A DNA stretch of 64,000 bases from Streptomyces coryli. Lineage in GTDB: Bacteria; Actinomycetota; Actinomycetes; Streptomycetales; Streptomycetaceae. Every line of letters starts with the position of its first letter. Position 1 is the stretch's first letter. A program made the translations under genes and the position numbers. The notes beneath the pieces were generated by a model, which was not told the origin of the DNA, did not search any database, and saw only the letters and a list, made by a program, of their open reading frames with translations. Where the stretch lies: assembly GCF_011044975.1 (NCBI RefSeq), contig NZ_JAAKZV010000015.1:1-64000 (forward strand), given 5' to 3'. Of this stretch, positions 17,276 through 24,858 are shown one piece after another.

Positions 17276-18406
17276 TCATGATCGACGAGAGAGGTAATTC
17301 GCTAGGCCGAAGGTGATGTCCTCCTCTAGCGTCTCCAGGTTCCAGCGTCCGCCGCGATACGCGGTGTTGGTCACCCAGAAGACGGTGATCCCGTCGCCCG
17401 TTATGGTCCTGCCGGTACTGGCGAAGGACCAGTCGTTCCCGCCGTTGTGCCAGGCGGCGCGCCCGACGCGAGTGTCGGCGAAGGCCCACCCGTATCCGTA
17501 CGAACCGCTGCCGCCCGGCTCCCGCACGTACGGGGTGAAGAGCTTCCGGAGCTGGGCTTTCGGCAGCACGCCGCCCTTTCCGCTGCCGCGGCTGAGGGCG
17601 CGGTGCCAGGCGAACGTGTCGCGGGCGGTGGAGAGCATCCCGCCATTGCCGCGCAGGTTCCAGTACGGGCCGTCATCCGCCCACGGGTGGTCGAGGGGCG
17701 TGCCCTGGCTGCGCCCGCGGGCGTCGTACTCGACGGCGATCTTGTCCCTGTCCCAGCGCGGCAGGACGTATCCGGTGTGCCGCATGCCGGCGGGCTCGAA
17801 GAGCCGGGTGGCGAGGAAGCGCTCGTACGGGAGGCCTGAGGCGTGCTCGACGACGGCGGCGAGGAGGCTGTAGCCGAGGTTGGAGTAGTGGAAGCCGCGG
17901 TCAGGGCGGAGGTCGGCGCGCAGGGCGCGTTGGATGAGCTGTCGGCGTGAGACGGGCTCGTAGTCGTCGCCGAGACCCTCGGGCAGCCCGGAGGTGTGGG
18001 TGAGGAGCTGATGGAGGGTGATGCCGCGCTTGTCCGGCGGCACGATGGCGCCGTCGGCGCCGAGATGGGTGCTGAGTCGATCGCTCACTTTCAGCCGCCC
18101 CATCGCCTCCAGCTTCAGCACCGCGGCGGCGGTGAACTGCTTGGTGATCGACATGACGTCGTAGACGGTGTCGCAGTCGTTGCCGGCGCGGCGGGGGTGG
18201 AATCCGGCGCAATGGACCAGCTTGTTCCCGCGGGCGGCCATGACGGTGCCGGTGGGGCCGTCGGGGAGGGTGCGGCGGAGGAAGGCGTCGATACGACGGT
18301 CGACGGGGTCGCGCGGCGGCTTCGCACCGATCCGGGCCTCGGCGTGCCCGCAGCCGATGAGCAGCAGGGCGGTGAGAACGGCGGCGATGGCGGCACGGAT
18401 CTTCAT
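17276..18406 (-). CDS. lipoprotein serine hydrolase, beta-lactamase/PBP-like (class C fold)
   Basis: This 376-residue exported protein has lipobox LLLIGC near residue 18. The SxxK motif is SITK in DVMSITKQF, the Tyr motif is YSNLGY, and the third motif is HNGG in WHNGGN. These mark the serine beta-lactamase-like/D-aminopeptidase/esterase superfamily. Members cut D-amino acid peptides or esters, and the substrate cannot be told from the sequence. ATG 18406 follows GAGGAGCGA. An upstream open frame to 18550 is not supported. It is divergent from the HTH gene at 18535. Confidence 0.85.
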   Translation of the reverse strand: MKIRAAIAAVLTALLLIGCGHAEARIGAKPPRDPVDRRIDAFLRRTLPDGPTGTVMAARGNKLVHCAGFHPRRAGNDCDTVYDVMSITKQFTAAAVLKLEAMGRLKVSDRLSTHLGADGAIVPPDKRGITLHQLLTHTSGLPEGLGDDYEPVSRRQLIQRALRADLRPDRGFHYSNLGYSLLAAVVEHASGLPYERFLATRLFEPAGMRHTGYVLPRWDRDKIAVEYDARGRSQGTPLDHPWADDGPYWNLRGNGGMLSTARDTFAWHRALSRGSGKGGVLPKAQLRKLFTPYVREPGGSGSYGYGWAFADTRVGRAAWHNGGNDWSFASTGRTITGDGITVFWVTNTAYRGGRWNLETLEEDITFGLANYLSRRS

Positions 18407-18534
18407 GGGCTCGCTCCTCGGGTCAACTCGGCGGCTGATCCCGCAGGTTGACCCCAGCTGGGCGGCCTGCCCAAGATGGCGAGGTGTCCGAGACCGTACG
18501 AATCGCCGTACGGCCAGGTCAGCGAGGAGCCGCC

Positions 18535-18957
18535 ATGACCGTCGTGCCACCCCCGGAACCGCCCGCGACGGCGGACGAGGCGGAGTTCATGGCATCACTG
18601 CGCCGCCTGAAGACGTGGTCGGGCCGCAGCTACCGGCAGCTGGAGCGAGCGGCGTCGGCGGCCGGGGAGTGGCTTCCGTCGTCGACGGCGGCGTCGATGC
18701 TGACGCGGCAGACGCTGCCGCGTGAGGAGCTGCTGTGGGCGTATGTACGGGCCTGCGGCCTGGCCGAGGAGCCGGCCGAGGCGTGGCTGGCGGCGCGCAC
18801 CCGCACGGCGCTGGGCGACGATGCGTGCGTACGCACGCTGCCTCGCCGTTTGCGTGTATCGGTGGCCGCCGCAGCTGCGCTGGCCGCGCTGGCCCTGGGC
18901 GGAACGATGGCCTTCCAGGCCGAGGAGCACGACGTGCGGGTGACGACGTCACGCTGA
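18535..18957 (+). CDS. small HTH-domain protein with one C-terminal membrane segment
   Basis: This 140-residue protein is of a kind common in Streptomyces. A cytoplasmic helix-turn-helix-like domain spans about 18-95 (FMASLRRLKTWSGRSYRQLE, then TLPREELLWAYVRACGL). A single hydrophobic segment follows at about 106-124 (VSVAAAAALAALALGGTMAF) with a short outer tail. ATG 18535 has GAGGAG upstream. Its role is unknown. A membrane-tethered DNA-binding protein is possible, as is a degenerate HTH used for protein contact. Confidence 0.75.
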   Translation: MTVVPPPEPPATADEAEFMASLRRLKTWSGRSYRQLERAASAAGEWLPSSTAASMLTRQTLPREELLWAYVRACGLAEEPAEAWLAARTRTALGDDACVRTLPRRLRVSVAAAAALAALALGGTMAFQAEEHDVRVTTSR

Positions 18958-19007
18958 CGCCCTTCGCGCCTGCGGCGCGGTTCCGCGCTCCGCGCGGAGT
19001 CCTCAAA

Positions 19008-19120
19008 CGCCGGACGGGCTGATAGTAGGTGCGCCCGCAGCGCCGACAGGCTGATAGTGGATGGCCCGCAGCGCCGACAGGCTGATGGCGGTGCGCGCGC
19101 AGCGCCGGACGGGCTTGATT
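19008..19120. repeat. tandem repeat of 31-33 bp, three and a half units
   Basis: Units start at 19008, 19041, 19072 and 19103 (partial), each opening CGCCG-ACRGGCT-GAT and ending in GCAG. The last unit doubles as the left arm of the inverted repeat at 19101-19159. The sequence resembles the dispersed GCCGGACGGGCT elements often found between Streptomyces genes. No coding frame is evident. Confidence 0.75.
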
Positions 19121-19159
19121 CGGCGGCACTGGACCACCAAATCAAGCCCGTCCGGCGCT
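19101..19159 (-). terminator. 20 bp perfect inverted repeat downstream of typA
   Basis: Arms at 19101-19120 and 19140-19159 are perfectly complementary over 20 bp around a 19 nt loop. It lies 33 bp beyond the typA stop and between two converging genes, so it can serve as a terminator for both. Confidence 0.75.
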
Positions 19160-19191
19160 TGAGGACTTCCGCGGCGGAGCCGCAGGAAACC

Positions 19192-21066
19192 TCAGGCGTG
19201 CTTCGCGCGCGAGATGGCGCGGGCCCGCTCGCGCGCATCCAGCGCGACCTTACGGATGCGCACCGTCTCCGGCGTCACCTCCACACACTCGCCGTCGCGG
19301 CAGAACTCCAGCGACTGCTCGAGCGACAGCTTGCGCGGCGGGACGATCGACTCCGCGATGTCGGACGTCGCCGAGCGGATGTTGGTGAGCTTCTTCTCCT
19401 TGGTGATGTTGACGTCCATGTCGTCGGCGCGCGAGTTCTCGCCGACGATCATGCCCTCGTACACCTCCGTACCCGGCTCCACGAAGAGCGTCCCCCGCTC
19501 CTGCAGGTTCGTCATCGCGAAGGCCGTCACCGCACCCATGCGGTCCGCGACCAGCGACCCGCTGTTACGCGTGCGCAGCTCACCGAACCACGGCTCGTGA
19601 CCCTCGAAGATCGAGTGCGCGATGCCCGTACCACGCGTCTGCGTCAGGAACTCCGTACGGAAGCCGATCAGCCCACGCGCCGGCACCACGAACTCCATCC
19701 GGACCCACCCGGACCCGTGGTTCGTCATGGTCTCCATGCGGCCCTTGCGCGCCGCCAGCAGCTGCGTGATGGCGCCCAGGTGCTCCTCGGGCGCGTCGAT
19801 CGTCATCCGCTCGACCGGCTCGTGCACCTTGCCGTCGATCTCCTTGGTGACGACCTCCGGCTTGCCCACCGTCAGCTCGAAGCCCTCCCGGCGCATGGTC
19901 TCCACGAGGATCGCGAGCGCCAGCTCGCCACGCCCCTGGACCTCCCAGGCGTCGGGACGCTCGGTCGGCAGCACCCGCAGCGAGACGTTACCGATCAGTT
20001 CCCGGTCCAGCCTGTCCTTGACCAGCCGCGCCGTGACCTTGTGGCCCTTGCCGCCCTTGCCGACCAGCGGCGAGTTGTTCGTGCCGATCGTCATCGAGAT
20101 CGCCGGCTCGTCGACCGTGATCAGCGGCAGGGCGACCGGGTTCTCCGGGTCGGCCAGGGTCTCGCCGATCATGATGTCCGGGATGCCCGCCACCGCGCAG
20201 ATGTCGCCGGGACCGGCCTTCTCGGCCGGCTTACGGGTCAGCGCGTCGGTCATCATCAGCTCGGTGATGCGGACGTTCTGCATCGTGCCGTCGCGCTTGA
20301 TCCACGCGACCGTCTGGCCCTTCTTCAGCTCGCCCTGCTCGACGCGGAGCAGCGCGATGCGGCCGAGGAAGTTGTCGGCGTCCAGGTTCGTCACGTGCGC
20401 CTGGAGCGGGGCCTCCTCGTCGTACGAGGGGGCCGGGACGTGCTGCAGCAGCGTCGTGAAGAACGGCTCCAGGCTGTCGCTGTCCTGCGGGACCGTGCCG
20501 TCCTCGGGCTTGGTGAGGGACGCGATGCCGTCGCGGGCGCAGGCGTAGACGATCGGGAACTCGATCTGCTCCTCGTCCGCGTCCAGGTCCAGGAAGAGGT
20601 CGTACGAGTCGTCCACGACCTCGGCGATCCGGGAGTCGGGGCGGTCCGTCTTGTTGATGCACAGGATCACCGGGAGGCGGGCCTCCAGGGCCTTCCTGAG
20701 CACAAAGCGGGTCTGCGGGAGCGGGCCCTCCGAGGCGTCCACCAGCAGCACGACGGCGTCGACCATGGACAGGCCGCGCTCCACCTCGCCGCCGAAGTCG
20801 GCGTGGCCGGGGGTGTCGATGATGTTGATCACGACCGGCTCACCGCCGCCCTTGGGGTGGTACTTCACCGCCGTGTTCTTGGCGAGGATCGTGATGCCCT
20901 TCTCACGCTCCAGGTCGTTCGAGTCCATCATGCGTTCGTCGACCGACTCGAGGTCGTGCGCCGCGAAGGCGCCGGCCTGCTTGAGCATGGCGTCGACCAG
21001 GGTGGTCTTGCCGTGGTCGACGTGGGCGACGATGGCGACGTTGCGGATGTCGTTGCGCGTGGGCAT
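19192..21066 (-). CDS. typA: ribosome-associated translational GTPase TypA/BipA
   Basis: This 624-residue translational GTPase starts MPTRNDIRNVAIVAHVDHGK. G1 is AHVDHGKTT, the switch I region contains EREKGITI, G3 is DTPGHADFG and G4 is NKTDRPD. Domains II, III, V and the TypA-specific C-terminal domain follow (EFVVPARGLIGFRTEFL, GTLFVEPGTEVYEGMIVGE). It binds 70S ribosomes and helps 50S assembly and stress or cold adaptation. Length is usual for the family. It is monocistronic between an inverted-repeat terminator and the terminator of the upstream lipoprotein gene. Confidence 0.96.
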   Translation of the reverse strand: MPTRNDIRNVAIVAHVDHGKTTLVDAMLKQAGAFAAHDLESVDERMMDSNDLEREKGITILAKNTAVKYHPKGGGEPVVINIIDTPGHADFGGEVERGLSMVDAVVLLVDASEGPLPQTRFVLRKALEARLPVILCINKTDRPDSRIAEVVDDSYDLFLDLDADEEQIEFPIVYACARDGIASLTKPEDGTVPQDSDSLEPFFTTLLQHVPAPSYDEEAPLQAHVTNLDADNFLGRIALLRVEQGELKKGQTVAWIKRDGTMQNVRITELMMTDALTRKPAEKAGPGDICAVAGIPDIMIGETLADPENPVALPLITVDEPAISMTIGTNNSPLVGKGGKGHKVTARLVKDRLDRELIGNVSLRVLPTERPDAWEVQGRGELALAILVETMRREGFELTVGKPEVVTKEIDGKVHEPVERMTIDAPEEHLGAITQLLAARKGRMETMTNHGSGWVRMEFVVPARGLIGFRTEFLTQTRGTGIAHSIFEGHEPWFGELRTRNSGSLVADRMGAVTAFAMTNLQERGTLFVEPGTEVYEGMIVGENSRADDMDVNITKEKKLTNIRSATSDIAESIVPPRKLSLEQSLEFCRDGECVEVTPETVRIRKVALDARERARAISRAKHA

Positions 21067-21141
21067 GCGGCGGCGCTTCTCCGGGGCTCGTGGGTTGCGG
21101 CTCTTCCTGTTGTGATCCAGCCGCCGCCGGGCGGAAATCGC

Positions 21142-21175
21142 CTCGGCCGTCCCCCATTTTACGGGGACGGCCGAG
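21142..21175 (-). terminator. hairpin terminator of orphan binding-protein gene
   Basis: Perfect 13 bp arms CTCGGCCGTCCCC (21142-21154) and GGGGACGGCCGAG (21163-21175) enclose CATTTTAC. It begins 18 bp beyond the stop at 21194 and before the typA start. Confidence 0.8.
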
Positions 21176-21193
21176 GGTTCCGCGTTTCAGGCC

Positions 21194-23368
21194 TCAGCGG
21201 CGCCAGCCGATGTCCTGGTATCGGGGGGTTGCGAACCCGTGCGCACCGGTGTTCATCAGGCCATTCTTCGTCGCCACCAGCTGCGGGCGCTGGTAGAGCG
21301 GGAGCGATCCGGCGGCCGCCCAGATCCGGGTGTCGGCCTTGGCCAGCAGCTGGCGCTGCGCCGTCGGGTCCAGCTCGCCCGCCGCCTGGTCGAAGAGCTG
21401 GTCGACCTCGTCGGTGCCGACCCGGGTGTAGTTCTGCTCGACCAGCAGCGAGCCGTCGGGGGCCGGCTGCGGCTTGGCGTAGATCGGACGGGCATCGGTG
21501 GCCGGGTAGGCGGTGCCGGGCCAGGAGTACAGCGCCAGGTCGTACTGGCCGGCCGCGATGTAGTCCTTGAAGTAGCTGTCGCCGCCGGCCTTGATGATCT
21601 TCGCCTGGACGCCGATCGAGTCCAGCATCCGCACGATCCGGGCCGCCACCGCCCGCAGCTGCGCCGAGCCCTCGTCGGACGGCACCACGAACTTCAGCGT
21701 CAGCGGCTTGCCGTCCTTGACGAAGGGCCGGTTCCGCGGCGCCGCGGCCAGCGGGTCGCTCTCCTTGGCCATCCTGGCCTGGGTGGCCCGGGCCGCCTTC
21801 TTCGCCTTCGCGTACTCGGTCCCGTCCTCACCGTACTTCGAGGCCACCTTCAGCAGCTTCGCCTGCTCGCGCAGCGCCGTGCGGTGCATGTCCGCCCCGG
21901 CCGCTACGGAGAAGGGGAGCTCGATGGCGCGCGGCGCGAGCATGCCGGGCTTGGAGTCCTCCTGCTTGGCGTCCGCCGTGCCGTTCTTGCGGCCGATCGG
22001 GCCGCCCTTCCAGCCGGCCTCGGCGAGCAGCGCCTGCGCGGCCTGCACGTCCTGCTCGCCGAGCGCGGCGCTGTGGTCCTCGTAACCCTGCTGCACGCTC
22101 ATGAAGAGGTGGCTGCCCAGCGGCCTGGCCGGCAGCCCGAGCGGGCCGAGGACGCTGCGGGCGACCTCGCCGCGGTCGACGGCGCGGGCGACGGCGTGCC
22201 GTACCGCCTCGTCGGCGAGGGGGCCGCTGCTGCCGTTGAGGGCAAGCTGGGTGTAGGCGGGCTCCAGGGCCTTGCGGACGGTGAATTTCTTCGGCAGCTC
22301 GGCGGTGTTCTTCTCGGCCTCGGAGAGCTTCTTACTCCCCTTGTTCTTGTCGTCGGCCTGCTTCTCCGTGCTGCTGATGTGCTTCGCGTGCTGCGGCTTG
22401 CCCGCCGCCTGGGCGGTGCGGGCCTTCTGCCGCATGGCCTTACGGGCCTGGGCGACCTCCAGCGCGAAGTCGCGGTCCACCTCGGCGATGTCGATCCGGC
22501 CGTCGGCCAGCGCCTGCTCGCGGTCGGCCCGCTTGACGGGCTTGAAGACCAGCTTGTCGAGCGCGGGGCGGCTGCCCCACCACTCGGCGTTGCGGACCAG
22601 CTCGACCCCGCGCTTCTTGCTCAGCTTGGGCTTCTTCCGGTCCTTCTTGTCGCCCTTCTTGCCGTCGTCCTTGCTGCCGTCGTCCAGCGTGAACGGGCCC
22701 GCGACGACGTCGAGTTCGGTGCGCGAGGTGTCGTTGAAAGCGTCGGGGCTGCCCATCACGCTCTTCGGGTACAGCGGCGTGAAGAGGCCCTGCCAGTCGG
22801 CGTACGGCTCCTTGAAGGTGACCTCGATCTCGCCGCTCTTCTTGCCCGGCTTGATCGACTTGATGCGGTCGTAGCCGGCGTTGCGGGCGGTCCAGAAGGC
22901 GTTGTTCTTGCCGTTCAGCGCCATCCACTGGGCCCGGAAGTCGGCGATGCCGATGCGCCGGCCGTCGCTCCAGCGGGCCTTGGGGTTGAGCTGGTAGACG
23001 ACCTTCTGGCGCGGCTCCCGCTTGGTGACCTCGGCGGAGCGCAGGTAGTCCTCGTTGAGCTGCGGGCGGCCGTGCTTGTCGGTGGTGAAGAGCGCGGGCA
23101 GCACCGCCTCGGCGACGCGGTCGGTGGCCTCACCCGCGTCGACCTGGAAGGCGTTGTACGTGTGCGGCAGCGCGTCCACCGCCCAGCGCACCGTGCCACC
23201 GCTCTTCAGCGCCGAGCGCTGCGCGGTGGTGACGTCCTCGGCGGCCGTCGAGGACGCGGCCCCGCCGGAGCTGCACGAGGCCGCCAGGGGCAGCACCAGA
23301 CCGGCGGCGGCCAGTGCCGCGGCGGCCCGTGCGGCGCGGTGGCGCTGCCTGCGGCTGACTTGGGTCAT
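21194..23368 (-). CDS. orphan family 5 solute-binding lipoprotein with Lys-rich insertions
   Basis: This 724-residue lipoprotein has a signal peptide with lipobox LAASC (about residue 30). The family 5 substrate-binding fold follows, with PKARWSDGRRIGIADFRAQW near 130. ATG 23368 has GGAGG 8 nt upstream. It is about 180 residues longer than the two peptide-binding proteins in this window. Two lysine-rich insertions account for part of this: near 226-253 (KKGDKKDRKKPKLSKKRG) and 311-361. No permease or ATPase gene accompanies it. It may share another transporter or act as a sensor lipoprotein. BldKB-like function is possible but not shown. Confidence 0.85.
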   Translation of the reverse strand: MTQVSRRQRHRAARAAAALAAAGLVLPLAASCSSGGAASSTAAEDVTTAQRSALKSGGTVRWAVDALPHTYNAFQVDAGEATDRVAEAVLPALFTTDKHGRPQLNEDYLRSAEVTKREPRQKVVYQLNPKARWSDGRRIGIADFRAQWMALNGKNNAFWTARNAGYDRIKSIKPGKKSGEIEVTFKEPYADWQGLFTPLYPKSVMGSPDAFNDTSRTELDVVAGPFTLDDGSKDDGKKGDKKDRKKPKLSKKRGVELVRNAEWWGSRPALDKLVFKPVKRADREQALADGRIDIAEVDRDFALEVAQARKAMRQKARTAQAAGKPQHAKHISSTEKQADDKNKGSKKLSEAEKNTAELPKKFTVRKALEPAYTQLALNGSSGPLADEAVRHAVARAVDRGEVARSVLGPLGLPARPLGSHLFMSVQQGYEDHSAALGEQDVQAAQALLAEAGWKGGPIGRKNGTADAKQEDSKPGMLAPRAIELPFSVAAGADMHRTALREQAKLLKVASKYGEDGTEYAKAKKAARATQARMAKESDPLAAAPRNRPFVKDGKPLTLKFVVPSDEGSAQLRAVAARIVRMLDSIGVQAKIIKAGGDSYFKDYIAAGQYDLALYSWPGTAYPATDARPIYAKPQPAPDGSLLVEQNYTRVGTDEVDQLFDQAAGELDPTAQRQLLAKADTRIWAAAGSLPLYQRPQLVATKNGLMNTGAHGFATPRYQDIGWRR

Positions 23369-23655
23369 GTCCGTTACCTCCGCCGTGACCACGTATGGCC
23401 CCTTTTCCTGCTGATCACATCGAGTGCCAACCCACTGAATGACAGCGGTGCGGCCCGAATGGGGAGGCGCGGCGGACCCCGGACACAAAGCGACCCGTTT
23501 GGCGCAGTCGTGCGACTGTCCGACGACACGCCCCGTCAAGCGGACACGGCTTGTCCCCCGCGGGAGCGGATATCCGCAGATCCCTTCCCAAGCGCGAGTG
23601 TGACGCGCAACACTCACCAGGTCAGCGCCGCACATTGCGGAGGTGAGGGCAGAAG

Positions 23656-23943
23656 ATGTCCCTGCACGACGAACTGACGGCGGCTCAGCGCTGTCTCGAC
23701 GATCTCACGCGCACCATCGGCCGGCTCCAGTCCAGTCCCGGCGTGGGCGAGCTGGAGATCCGCCGTGTCCGTACCGACACCGAGCATCTACGCGAGAGTC
23801 TCGCGCTGCTGCGTGACGCCGCGCCGCGCTCGGCCGGGCCGCAGCCGTCGGTGGTCCGGATCCCGGACCAGCCGTACGACCGCTCCCTGTGGAGCGACTG
23901 CGACGACGAAGGACTCGGCGCGAGCGACCGACACGCTCCCTAG
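23656..23943 (+). CDS. small conserved-looking hypothetical protein
   Basis: This is a 95-residue soluble acidic protein. Its first half, MSLHDELTAAQRCLDDLTRT to about 58, is predicted helical with heptad-like spacing. The tail ends RIPDQPYDRSLWSDCDDEGL. GGAGGTGA lies about 12 nt before the ATG. It stands just upstream of the sdh genes on the same strand (59 bp before the sdhC start), so it may be co-transcribed. I do not recognise a family. The 287 bp before it (23369-23655) holds the divergent promoters. Confidence 0.65.
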   Translation: MSLHDELTAAQRCLDDLTRTIGRLQSSPGVGELEIRRVRTDTEHLRESLALLRDAAPRSAGPQPSVVRIPDQPYDRSLWSDCDDEGLGASDRHAP

Positions 23944-24002
23944 AGGGCCGGAGGCAGCTCCCTCTGAGCCTCACCTCCCCCATCCCCGTCCCGGAGACCA
24001 CC

Positions 24003-24842
24003 TTGGCAACCGAAGCCACCGAACGACCCGCCCCCGACAGTCCGCCCCCCGCCGGGGGCGTCACCGCCCCCGGACGCGCCGCGATCAGAGAGCGGCATCT
24101 GCGTACGGACCGATGGTGGCTGGCACCGGCCGCCACCGCGGCCGGGCTGCTCGCCTTCGTCATCTACTCGACCTGGCGGGCCTTCGCGAACACGGACTAC
24201 TACGCGGCCCCGTACGTCTCGCCCTTCTACTCCCCCTGTCTGGCGGAGAACTGCGAGCCGATGAAGGGCGGCCCCAACTTCGACCTCCTCGGCGGCTGGT
24301 GGGGCCTCTCGCCCGCGATCATCATCCTGATCTTCCCGCTGGGCTTCCGCCTGACCTGCTACTACTACCGCAAGGCCTACTACCGCGGCTTCTGGGCGTC
24401 GCCGCCGGCCTGCGCGGTGGCGGAGCCGCACAAGAAGTACTCCGGCGAGACCCGCTTCCCGCTGGTGCTGCAGAACATCCACCGGTACTTCTTCTACGCG
24501 GCCGTGCTGGTCGCCCTGATCCTGACGTGGGACACCGTGCTCGCGTTCCGGAACAGCGACTACGAGTGGGGCCACATGGGCCTGGGCACCCTCGTATTCC
24601 TCGCGAACATCGTGCTGATCTGGGCGTACACCCTCTCCTGCCACTCGTGCCGGCACATCGTCGGCGGCCGGCTGAAGCACTTCTCCAAGCACCCGGTGCG
24701 CTACAAGCTCTGGGGCTGGGTGGGGAAGCTGAACGAGCGGCACATGTTCCTGGCCTGGGCCTCGCTGATCAGCGTGGCGGCGGCCGACTTCTACGTCTAT
24801 CTGGTGGCCTCGGGCGCGTTCGACGACCCGACGCTGTTCTGA
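24003..24842 (+). CDS. sdhC: succinate dehydrogenase membrane anchor subunit (Sdh1 type)
   Basis: This 279-residue protein starts from TTG 24003, with GGAG 6 nt before it. An ATG at 23889 would overlap the preceding gene. About five membrane helices are visible (near 40-58, 100-118, 160-180, 195-212, 247-268). It resembles the single large anchor of the mycobacterial Sdh1 complex rather than SdhC plus SdhD. Between helices stands C213-H214-S-C216-R-H218, and a loop has C79 and C84. I recall that the mycobacterial Sdh1 anchor holds a membrane-embedded Rieske-type cluster; the CHSCRH motif could be part of its ligands. It is followed by sdhA after 16 bp. Confidence 0.85.
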   Translation: MATEATERPAPDSPPPAGGVTAPGRAAIRERHLRTDRWWLAPAATAAGLLAFVIYSTWRAFANTDYYAAPYVSPFYSPCLAENCEPMKGGPNFDLLGGWWGLSPAIIILIFPLGFRLTCYYYRKAYYRGFWASPPACAVAEPHKKYSGETRFPLVLQNIHRYFFYAAVLVALILTWDTVLAFRNSDYEWGHMGLGTLVFLANIVLIWAYTLSCHSCRHIVGGRLKHFSKHPVRYKLWGWVGKLNERHMFLAWASLISVAAADFYVYLVASGAFDDPTLF

Positions 24843-24858
24843 GAGGGATGCACGCAAC

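Noticed and set aside
19008-19120. Possible CRISPR array
   Set aside because: Units are contiguous, without spacers of regular length, only three and a half copies, and no cas genes are near.
19057-21570. An 837-residue plus-strand open frame across typA
   Set aside because: Composition is that of an antisense frame and it has no domain. typA on the minus strand is unmistakable.
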